From Nitrososphaera sp. (GTDB taxonomy: Archaea > Thermoproteota > Nitrososphaeria > Nitrososphaerales > Nitrososphaeraceae), in the NCBI GenBank assembly GCA_022545875.1, contig JAKEIF010000184.1:1-5044 (forward strand): a stretch of DNA of 5,044 nt. The letters run 5' to 3'. The translations under genes and the position numbers were made by a program. This document shows positions 1-5,044 of this stretch, piece by piece (the stretch's first letter is position 1; every line of letters starts with the position of its first letter). The notes beneath the pieces are model-generated. The model searched no databases. It saw nothing but the letters and a program-made list of their open reading frames with translations, and had not been told where the DNA came from.

Positions 1-1121
1 AAGTGGAAGTTATTTGCAATGCCCTTGCGCGCCAAGTGTTTAGGTCAGAATTTGCTGACTGCCGCGCGACTTCCGGCGTCGTCGCAAACCTTGCAATTTA
101 CGCAGCATTTTCCAACCCCGGCGACTACATGATGGCTGCCTCGATACCATCGGGCGGGCACATATCACATGGTAAAAAGGAGCATTCTGGCACCGCGGGC
201 CTGGTCCACGGACTGAACATCGAGCACTACCCATTCTCAAAGGAAGAGATGACCATTGACGTCGACGCGACCAAGAAAAAGATTGAAGAAATGAAGCGAG
301 ATGGAAAGGTGCCTAAAATTGGCATGTTTGGAGGGAGTCTGTTTTTGTTTCCGCATCCCGTTGAAGAGCTTGCGGGATTTATGCACGACCAGGGCATGCA
401 CATCAATTATGACGGTGCACACGTGGCTGGCCTGATAGCAGGCGGCGAGTTTCAAGACCCTCTTCACGAAGGAGCGGATTCAATGACGATGAGCTCGCAC
501 AAGACTCTCTGGGGTCCGCAGGGCGGCATCATTGTGTCATATGAGAAGCACGCAGAAGCCATCAAAAAGGCGATATTCCCTGGAAACACTAGCAGCCATC
601 ACCTGCACCACGTAGCGGGCAAGGCGATCGCACTCGCCGAGTCGATTGAATTCGGCAAGGCATACGCAAAGCAAGTGATAAGAAACGCCAAGGCCCTTGC
701 GGAGGCGCTTGCTTCATACGGTTTTGGAGTCCTCGGTGAAAAGCGCGGCTACACCGCATCGCACCAGATCGCAGTAGATGTTACAAGATTTGGCGACGGC
801 GGCACGATCGAAAAGGATTTGGAAAAAGCCGGCGTTATCCTCAACCGCCAGCTGCTGCCAGGCGATATCAAAGCGGGCAGACATTACATGCACCCCGGCG
901 GCGTGAGAATTGGCGTACCGGAAGTTACGCGCCTTGGTATGAAGGAAAGCGAGATGAAAGAGATCGCCAATTTCATCAAGCGCGTTGTGGTCGACAAGCA
1001 GGAGCCGGGACAGGTATCAAAGGATGTCGAGGAATTTAGAAAACAATTCCAGACCGTGCAATATGCATTTGACAGCGCAGTCAAGGCATACGAATACATC
1101 AGTCTCACAGGGAAAAGATAG
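1..1121 (+). CDS. glyA: Serine hydroxymethyltransferase (glycine hydroxymethyltransferase), 5'-truncated by window edge
   Basis: PLP enzyme that interconverts serine and glycine while passing a one-carbon unit to a folate-type carrier (tetrahydrofolate or, in many archaea, a pterin analogue) in the cytoplasm. About 373 residues are visible, reading from base 3; the family is usually about 420-440 aa, so roughly 60 N-terminal residues lie off the left edge and the GTG at base 3 is an internal Val. Numbering from that codon: SGGHISHG at 50-57, the PLP-ring aspartate in NYDGAH (D137), the Schiff-base lysine in SSHKT (K167), followed by GPQGG, the archaeal form of bacterial GPRGG. NRQLLPGD (281-288) and GVRIGVPEVTRLGM (300-313) are the C-terminal signature, with R302 the likely substrate-carboxylate arginine. 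The stop is TAG at 1119-1121. It converges on the next gene with 30 bp between and no clear terminator. Identity is secure; carrier specificity cannot be read from the sequence. Confidence 0.95.
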   Translation, partial: VEVICNALARQVFRSEFADCRATSGVVANLAIYAAFSNPGDYMMAASIPSGGHISHGKKEHSGTAGLVHGLNIEHYPFSKEEMTIDVDATKKKIEEMKRDGKVPKIGMFGGSLFLFPHPVEELAGFMHDQGMHINYDGAHVAGLIAGGEFQDPLHEGADSMTMSSHKTLWGPQGGIIVSYEKHAEAIKKAIFPGNTSSHHLHHVAGKAIALAESIEFGKAYAKQVIRNAKALAEALASYGFGVLGEKRGYTASHQIAVDVTRFGDGGTIEKDLEKAGVILNRQLLPGDIKAGRHYMHPGGVRIGVPEVTRLGMKESEMKEIANFIKRVVVDKQEPGQVSKDVEEFRKQFQTVQYAFDSAVKAYEYISLTGKR

Positions 1122-1151
1122 GCTTTCTATTCAAAGAATGCCTTGTGTCGC

Positions 1152-1943
1152 CTAACCGCCTTGTGACACCATGACCGTAAAGGATTCGGTCAAGACCTCT
1201 CCCTTGTGTTGAAACTGGCCCCATATCCTGTACAGGCCAGCCCGTGGAAAGGTTGCTTGAAATGCTACCTCTGGTCCGCCTCGCCAGTCATGATCCACTT
1301 CTTCCAGCGGGTGGACATGCAGAAACTCTCTGGCATCACCACTGATTATTACGCAATGACCCCCTGCTCCCATTAGCGGCTCCATGTCAGTAAGCGGCTT
1401 TCCATTTGCCTCTGTGAGCTCAAAAGATATACTGACGCTTTTTCCAGCAGAAATTTTCTCTGGCAGTTTCAGGCGCACCTGATATTTTCCATCTTGCGAT
1501 TTCTTGGAAAAATTCGTGTCAGGTACAAGCTCTGCTTTGCGATTAGGCTGTCCACCCACCGCTAACCGGAATGCAGCCAGGGTTTGAGCTCCGCCCTTGG
1601 GCTTGGCATCGGCCCATATCTTGTACTCTCCTGATTCTGGAAATGCGTGAGTGATTGAAAAGATCCCGTCGCGCAGATGCGGGTGTAAATGGGCAAAGTA
1701 GGAAAGATCATTATTGACTATTATCAGATGCATCAGCTTGTCATGCACGGACTCAAACTCGGTGATCGGGTCGCCTATTTTCTGCTCGGCGACTGACAAG
1801 GTAATAGCTACTGGTGTGCCGGCTTTGGGCAGAGCAGGATCAGATCGCAGATTGAAATTGTAAACTGCGGCTTGACCATGTGCCTCATGTTTCATGGATC
1901 CATGGTTCATGCCTTGATGACTTTTCATATCGTGCTCTTGCAT
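1152..1943 (-). CDS. Met/His-rich two-domain YtkA/FixH-like protein, putative copper or other metal binding
   Basis: 263 aa, complete. Residues 1-24 are rich in Met and His (HDMKSHQGMNHGSMKHEAHG), a composition typical of Cu(I)/Cu(II)-binding tails. The rest is an internal duplication: repeat 1 at about 36-130 and repeat 2 at about 154-261. MHLIIVNNDLSYFAHLHP (71-88) aligns with GGHCVIISGDAREFLHVHP (194-212), and FPESGEYKIWAD (101-112) with FPRAGLYRIWGQ (232-243). Each repeat carries an HLHP/HVHP motif and a beta-rich pattern like YtkA/FixH-like or cupredoxin-like domains, which in bacteria are often exported and found near copper genes. No signal peptide is visible: an in-frame TGA lies five codons before the ATG (1956-1958), so the start is confined to ATG 1943 or the ATG at residue 6. 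ATG 1943 fits a leaderless transcript from the TATA box at 1968-1974. It is a single gene, convergent with glyA. The metal role is inferred; no catalytic activity can be assigned. Confidence 0.8.
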   Translation of the reverse strand: MQEHDMKSHQGMNHGSMKHEAHGQAAVYNFNLRSDPALPKAGTPVAITLSVAEQKIGDPITEFESVHDKLMHLIIVNNDLSYFAHLHPHLRDGIFSITHAFPESGEYKIWADAKPKGGAQTLAAFRLAVGGQPNRKAELVPDTNFSKKSQDGKYQVRLKLPEKISAGKSVSISFELTEANGKPLTDMEPLMGAGGHCVIISGDAREFLHVHPLEEVDHDWRGGPEVAFQATFPRAGLYRIWGQFQHKGEVLTESFTVMVSQGG

Positions 1944-1967
1944 TGGATATACCTGTCACTGCATGCC

Positions 1968-1974
1968 ATAATAA
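1968..1974 (-). promoter_or_regulatory. TATA box of the Met/His-rich protein gene (probable leaderless start)
   Basis: On the minus strand this reads TTATTAT, a plausible archaeal TATA box. Its centre is 28 nt upstream of the A of ATG 1943, so transcription should begin at or within a base or two of the start codon. An AGGT at 1951-1954 could be a weak Shine-Dalgarno match if a longer leader exists. Confidence 0.5.
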
Positions 1975-1983
1975 GCAGGCAGG

Positions 1984-1997
1984 TTTACAATTGTAAA
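1984..1997. promoter_or_regulatory. Perfect 14-bp palindrome, candidate operator
   Basis: TTTACAATTGTAAA is its own reverse complement over 14 bases. It lies just beyond the TATA box (1968-1974) and its BRE region, on the upstream side of the Met/His-rich gene, a usual place for an archaeal activator or repressor site. The core TACAATTGTA fits the TACANNTGTA cop box of CopY-type copper repressors in Firmicutes. That is a match of form only, since no CopY-like gene is visible in this window. Confidence 0.4.
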
Positions 1998-2128
1998 ATT
2001 CTAGTGATTTAGAGCGGTAATCCTTTGCTGCAGTGTGAGCTGAAGCCTGCAGGGTCCTGAGCTTCCAAACCCAGATTCGCCACTAACCAAAAACGTGTAT
2101 TTGGAGAAGGCTTGCCTGATATCGTAGC
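1998..2128. other. Intergenic stretch with no assignable gene
   Basis: This is the part of the 1944-2288 gap between the palindrome and the TATA box of the small Cys-rich ORF. It contains two CTGCAG hexamers (2028-2033 and 2047-2052) that could form only a weak 6-bp stem. A minus-strand open frame at about 2001-2126 has no ATG. I found no tRNA cloverleaf and no recognisable ncRNA. Confidence 0.5.
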
Positions 2129-2137
2129 TTTATAAAA
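2129..2137 (+). promoter_or_regulatory. TATA box for the small Cys-rich ORF
   Basis: TTTATAAAA is a near-ideal archaeal TATA box. Its centre lies about 28 nt upstream of the TTG at 2161, the same spacing as the TATA boxes of the two neighbouring minus-strand genes. This supports a leaderless plus-strand transcript starting at or next to that TTG. Confidence 0.6.
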
Positions 2138-2160
2138 TGCTGTTTATGATATGAGATTAC

Positions 2161-2277
2161 TTGATCGGCGACTCCCATCTGCTTTGCCCAAAATGCTTTC
2201 ACGAGTATGGATTTCACAATCCAGACGGTGTCTGCCGCAAGGGCTGCTGTAATTGTTCAGATAGCCAAAAAAGATGA
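2161..2277 (+). CDS. Small Cys-rich zinc-ribbon-like protein (38 aa)
   Basis: A 38-residue ORF that is easily missed because it is short and starts with TTG. Residues 6-12 are HLLCPKC and residues 23-32 are GVCRKGCCNC, giving C9-x2-C12 and C25-x3-C29-C30-x-C32, with H14 and H19 between. Six cysteines in 38 codons, paired as two knuckles, is the pattern of a small zinc-binding protein, a class common in archaea. An in-frame TGA at 2152-2154 leaves only D, Y and then TTG 2161 as the first start candidate; no ATG occurs in this frame. TTG 2161 sits where a leaderless transcript from the TATA box at 2129-2137 should begin. The ATG at 2151 opens another frame that encodes nothing protein-like. It converges on pyrB with 11 bp between the stops. 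Function is unknown; a nucleic-acid- or protein-binding role is only a guess. Confidence 0.6.
   Translation: MIGDSHLLCPKCFHEYGFHNPDGVCRKGCCNCSDSQKR
2267..2272 (-). terminator. Possible T-tract terminator for pyrB
   Basis: A run of six T on the minus strand (TCTTTTTTGG) begins about 17 nt after the pyrB stop. Archaeal RNA polymerase often ends at such oligo-T tracts without a hairpin. The tract lies inside the last codons of the convergent small ORF, so the two 3' ends would overlap. This is a weak call from one short tract. Confidence 0.3.
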
Positions 2278-2288
2278 CTTTTGCGACA

Positions 2289-3230
2289 CTAATGAGTGAT
2301 ATTCTCATTTAGCATCAGCGCGAGCAGTGCGGCGCGCAGCTCCTTGCCATAGGATGCTTGCTTGAAGTACGTGGCATTCTTTGTATGGTCCACGTTTTGA
2401 GAAATTTCGTCGAGCCGCGGAAGCGGGTGCATTATTGACACATCTGGTTTTGCCTTGGCCAGAGTCTTTTCATCAATCATATATGTCCCTCTGACCTTTT
2501 CGTACTCCTGAAGGTCCGGGAACCGTTCCCTCTGGATTCTTGTAACATAAATGACATCGACGTCTGATAATGCGCCGTCCTCAAGCTCGGCATGCTCTGT
2601 TATCTTTAATTTCCCCTGCACTTCATAAATTGATTCCTTTCTTACCTGCAAGCTCGGTGGAGAAACAAGATGTATGTCAACGTCATAGTTGGTCAGACCG
2701 TAGAGGAGCGAATAGACAGTCCGCCCGTATTTCAAGTCGCCAATGATTGCGATTGAAAGGCCGTCTATCTTTTTCTTTTCCTTTAGCATTGTGTAAAGGT
2801 CCAGCAGCGCCTGGGTAGGGTGTTCTTCACTCCCGCTTCCGGCGTTAATTATCGGGTTCTGAGACAATTCTGCCGCATACCTGCTCGACCCGTCCATCGG
2901 ATGGCGAAGAACAATAACATCTGAATAAAGATCGATTACCCTGATTGTATCAGCCAGGCTTTCTCCTTTTTCGACCGAGGACGACTTTAAATCGGAAATG
3001 CCTATCGAGCTTCCGCCAAGCGAAGCCATAGCCGCTTCAAAGCTCATCCGTGTCCTGGTGCTGGGTTCGTAAAAGATGTAGCCAAGCGCCCTGCCCTTTC
3101 CAAGCTCGCCCCTCTGACTTGGCCTGAGCTGGCTTACCTTGTCTGTGGCATCAAAGATGAATTCAAGGTCGTCCTTGCTAAAATCCTTGATTGAGACAAT
3201 GTCCCTGTCATGAAAGGGATTGGCCGGCAT
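2289..3230 (-). CDS. pyrB: Aspartate carbamoyltransferase, catalytic subunit
   Basis: Cytoplasmic enzyme joining carbamoyl phosphate and L-aspartate to N-carbamoyl-aspartate, the committed step of pyrimidine synthesis. It is complete at 313 aa, the normal catalytic-chain length. The carbamoyl-phosphate domain comes first: STRTR at 57-61, SSVEKGES at 84-91 (active-site loop with K88), LRHP at 108-111 and HPTQ at 137-140. The aspartate domain follows: DLKYGRT at 165-171, VTRIQRERF at 229-237 (R231 and Q233 correspond to E. coli R229 and Q231) and HPLPR at 268-272. Every expected active-site residue is present. The start is ATG 3230, with a TATA box 28 nt upstream and no ribosome binding site, suggesting leaderless translation. 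The gene lies 39 bp after the TrkH-type gene on the same strand but appears to have its own promoter. No regulatory-chain gene (pyrI) follows it, although archaeal pyrB and pyrI are often adjacent. Confidence 0.97.
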   Translation of the reverse strand: MPANPFHDRDIVSIKDFSKDDLEFIFDATDKVSQLRPSQRGELGKGRALGYIFYEPSTRTRMSFEAAMASLGGSSIGISDLKSSSVEKGESLADTIRVIDLYSDVIVLRHPMDGSSRYAAELSQNPIINAGSGSEEHPTQALLDLYTMLKEKKKIDGLSIAIIGDLKYGRTVYSLLYGLTNYDVDIHLVSPPSLQVRKESIYEVQGKLKITEHAELEDGALSDVDVIYVTRIQRERFPDLQEYEKVRGTYMIDEKTLAKAKPDVSIMHPLPRLDEISQNVDHTKNATYFKQASYGKELRAALLALMLNENITH

Positions 3231-3254
3231 CTATTTTTTCACGCCTAGGCTGAG

Positions 3255-3261
3255 TAATAAA
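3255..3261 (-). promoter_or_regulatory. TATA box of pyrB
   Basis: The minus strand reads TTTATTA in the 39-bp gap between the TrkH-type gene and pyrB. Its centre is 28 nt from the pyrB ATG, which predicts a leaderless transcript. An 8-bp palindrome, GCCTAGGC (3243-3250), lies between the TATA box and the start; whether it has any role is unclear. Confidence 0.5.
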
Positions 3262-3269
3262 CCCTACCT

Positions 3270-5044
3270 CTAGTGCCGCAGCGCCCTGAAAAATATGTAA
3301 AAGATTGCAATGATCTCAAACCTGCCGATGATCATGTTCGCTGTCAGTATCAACTTTGAAAATGAATCGAGCTGGAGCGAAGTTATCCCCGAGGTAAGGC
3401 CGGTTGTGCTCAGGGCGGACACTGATTCGAAGAGACCATCTTCAAAGCTCCTTCCAGTCTGATTGCTGAGCACTGCGCCCGTAGCGAATGAAACAAAGAT
3501 GTACAATCCTATGACAAGTAGAATCTCGCGGACAAGCTTTATTGCAAGGACCTCGCGGGCTATCTTTATGATCTCATCACGCTTTTGGATCAATTCGCTA
3601 AAGTCACGCCTGCGGTACTCTTCCAGCAGGTGGTCAAGCAGGTTTCCATTGTCCGAGCTTCGCTGAGGGTTTGCAGTCGATGATATGGAAGTGTAAGAGG
3701 GCTGGCTCATGGTATACGATGATTTCTCCTTTGCCTTTCTTCCGATTCTTCTAGAGACTTCTTGGTAGAGTATCAAGAGCCTTCCGACCTTTATGCCGCC
3801 TGCAGTTGAGAATGCACAGCCTCCTACGAGCATCAAGATAATGAGAAATACTTTTGCCGCAACTGGGACTGTCTGCATGTCAAAGAACTGAAATCCAGAA
3901 GTAGTGGACGCGCTAATGACATGGTATGCCGCAGAGCCGATATTTTGCCCGGGGCTGCCGAAGAGAAGTATGTACAGCAACGGCACTGATATCCCCATTG
4001 CAATAAGGTAGACTGTGACTTCTGTCCCGAGCGTTTTCTTGGTGAACAGCCCTTTTCTGCTGAAGATATAATAGTGGAAAGCGAACGGCAGGGCCGAAAG
4101 TATCATACCAGCACTTGTCATCACAAGCACCTCGAGGTTATCGGCCGTGATAATTGTAGAATTGGGAGAAAACCCACCGCCGGTGATGGTCCCGAGTATC
4201 AGAGAAATCGCAGTAAAGTCATCGGTCCTGCCAGAGACAGTGGTCATGAGCACCAAGATTACTGTGTAGACGGAGAAGATCACGACAAGGGTCACGATGA
4301 ATTCCTTGAACCGCAGCATGCCTCCACCAAGTACGCTCTTCATGGCACTCAGCTTTTCCTCTGGGAAGAAGAGGATCATGACTAGGTAGACAAAGCTCAT
4401 GCCCCCTACCCACTGTGTATAGGACCTGTAGAACGAAAAGCTCTTTGGAAGCTCCTCGGGCTGTGTTATCATTGACAAGCCAGTCGTGGTAAAGCCAGAA
4501 GCACTTTCAAAGAGGCTGTTAACAAAGAGCGAGTTTGCGTCTAGCCCTGGAACAAATGGATTCAAGTAGACGTACGGAAGCGAGCCAAAAAGGGACATGA
4601 CAACAAAGCTAACCACCACGAAAATCGATGCCTGCTTGAGGTTCATCTGGCCTCTTTCGCCATAGGCCATCAGGAAAAATCCAGCAAACGACAGCCCGAC
4701 GACTTCAAGGTACACTCCGGTGATGCTGCCCGCTTCTCCCAGGGCCGTACCAACCAATGCCGGAACCACCAAGAGGACAGCAGAAAACTGGAGCAATACC
4801 CCGAGATTTCCGAGGACAGGCTTGTACTGATCCTGAATAGTGCTCCTGGCCTTTTTGATAGTCCTTGCGAGAACAGATGTCCTGATAGCTCCTGCAAGCG
4901 CTGATTGCGTGACCACGCCGACGATTCCTGTCTTGTCTGTTATCGGGATACGCTTTATCCGGTGTATCCGCATTTGCTGCAGCGCCTGTTTTACGGTCGC
5001 GCCGGATCCGAGCGTAATGACTGGAGACGACATCACCTGCCTTA
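3270..5044 (-). CDS. CBS domain-TrkH/KtrB-type potassium transporter fusion, N-terminus outside window
   Basis: Membrane protein for K+ uptake, with a CBS regulatory domain ahead of the channel part. Numbering from the GTG at 5036: residues 1-50 are a CBS motif (MSSPVITL, then ATVKQAL, HRIKRIPITD and GIVGVVT). The frame stays open to the edge with R-Q before that GTG, so the true start lies to the right; CBS motifs come in pairs, and the partner is probably there. Residues 51-77 are a linker. Two helices follow (about 78-98, 106-126), then four helix-pore-helix repeats with filter loops SGFTTTGLSM (180-189), TITGGGFS (283-290), ASTTSGFQ (376-383) and ALSTTGLTSG (541-550). GGCAFSTAGGIKVGR (405-419) is the conserved TrkH intramembrane loop after repeat 3. 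A long cytosolic segment (about 427-498) is Ser-rich, then charged and helical. Ten membrane helices are predicted by eye. Such subunits usually pair with a soluble TrkA/KtrA RCK protein, not seen here. Family assignment is firm; Trk versus Ktr, and the CBS ligand, are open. Confidence 0.92.
   Translation of the reverse strand, partial: RQVMSSPVITLGSGATVKQALQQMRIHRIKRIPITDKTGIVGVVTQSALAGAIRTSVLARTIKKARSTIQDQYKPVLGNLGVLLQFSAVLLVVPALVGTALGEAGSITGVYLEVVGLSFAGFFLMAYGERGQMNLKQASIFVVVSFVVMSLFGSLPYVYLNPFVPGLDANSLFVNSLFESASGFTTTGLSMITQPEELPKSFSFYRSYTQWVGGMSFVYLVMILFFPEEKLSAMKSVLGGGMLRFKEFIVTLVVIFSVYTVILVLMTTVSGRTDDFTAISLILGTITGGGFSPNSTIITADNLEVLVMTSAGMILSALPFAFHYYIFSRKGLFTKKTLGTEVTVYLIAMGISVPLLYILLFGSPGQNIGSAAYHVISASTTSGFQFFDMQTVPVAAKVFLIILMLVGGCAFSTAGGIKVGRLLILYQEVSRRIGRKAKEKSSYTMSQPSYTSISSTANPQRSSDNGNLLDHLLEEYRRRDFSELIQKRDEIIKIAREVLAIKLVREILLVIGLYIFVSFATGAVLSNQTGRSFEDGLFESVSALSTTGLTSGITSLQLDSFSKLILTANMIIGRFEIIAIFYIFFRALRH

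Noticed and set aside
40..1108. Three minus-strand open frames antisense to glyA
   Set aside because: They are shadows of the conserved serine hydroxymethyltransferase frame, with Arg/Ser/Cys-biased translations typical of antisense reading.
1140..1169. Direct repeat GCCTTGTG (1140-1147, 1158-1165) and a GTGTC/GACAC inverted repeat between the convergent gene ends
   Set aside because: The repeat units are only 5-8 bp and the possible stem has a 15-base loop and no T-tract, so neither a terminator nor a mobile-element footprint is supported.
2028..2052. Two CTGCAG hexamers that could pair as a hairpin
   Set aside because: The stem is limited to 6 bp with a 13-base loop, and flanking bases do not extend the pairing.
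2000..2100. Possible tRNA gene in the intergenic region
   Set aside because: TTCCAAACCC recalls a T-arm, but no acceptor stem, D-arm or anticodon arm can be formed on either strand.
2001..2126. Minus-strand open frame of about 41 sense codons ending in TAG at 2001-2003 (contains GESGFGSSGPCRLQLTLQQR)
   Set aside because: It has no ATG; TTG at 2090 would give only 29 aa. A faint likeness to a bacterial S15 segment fails on residue spacing. No promoter is visible at the right distance.
2151..2252. ATG-started plus-strand ORF of 33 codons overlapping the Cys-rich ORF
   Set aside because: Its translation has no recognisable motif, and the Cys-rich frame fits both protein composition and the TATA spacing better.
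3463..4385. Plus-strand open frames of 67 and 103 codons inside the TrkH gene
   Set aside because: They are antisense shadows of a well-conserved membrane protein, with no domain content and no promoter.
4219..4897. Minus-strand open frames of 64 and 75 codons in other frames of the TrkH gene
   Set aside because: They overlap the real coding frame fully and show no protein-like motifs.

Overview
The window looks like chromosomal DNA from an archaeon, most likely a soil-type ammonia-oxidizing thaumarchaeon (Nitrososphaerales). This is inferred from an archaeal-type serine hydroxymethyltransferase (GPQGG after the PLP lysine), a short archaeal-type PyrB, TATA boxes about 28 nt from start codons with no Shine-Dalgarno sequence needed, and moderate GC content. 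No phylogeny could be run, so the lineage is provisional.

Layout, left to right. Bases 1-1121 (+) hold the 3' part of glyA (serine hydroxymethyltransferase), cut by the left edge. Converging on it with 30 bp between is a minus-strand gene (1152-1943) for a two-domain, YtkA/FixH-like beta-sandwich protein with a Met/His-rich N-terminus that looks metal-binding, probably for copper. Its upstream region has a TATA box and a perfect 14-bp palindrome containing TACAATTGTA. The 345-bp gap 1944-2288 also holds a small plus-strand Cys-rich ORF (2161-2277, 38 aa, TTG start) that looks like a zinc-ribbon protein and has a good TATA box. It ends 11 bp before the stop of pyrB (2289-3230, minus), a complete aspartate carbamoyltransferase catalytic subunit with no pyrI next to it. 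From 3270 to the right edge, also on the minus strand, lies a TrkH/KtrB-family potassium transporter fused behind a CBS domain; its N-terminus is outside the window.

The genes do not form one pathway: one-carbon/glycine metabolism, a putative metal-handling protein, pyrimidine synthesis and K+ uptake sit side by side, each with its own promoter where the upstream region is visible. I see no mobile element, CRISPR array, rRNA or convincing tRNA. The least ordinary parts are the small Cys-rich ORF, the putative metal-binding protein with its palindrome, and the CBS-TrkH fusion. I do not see strong evidence for a wholly new multi-gene system.
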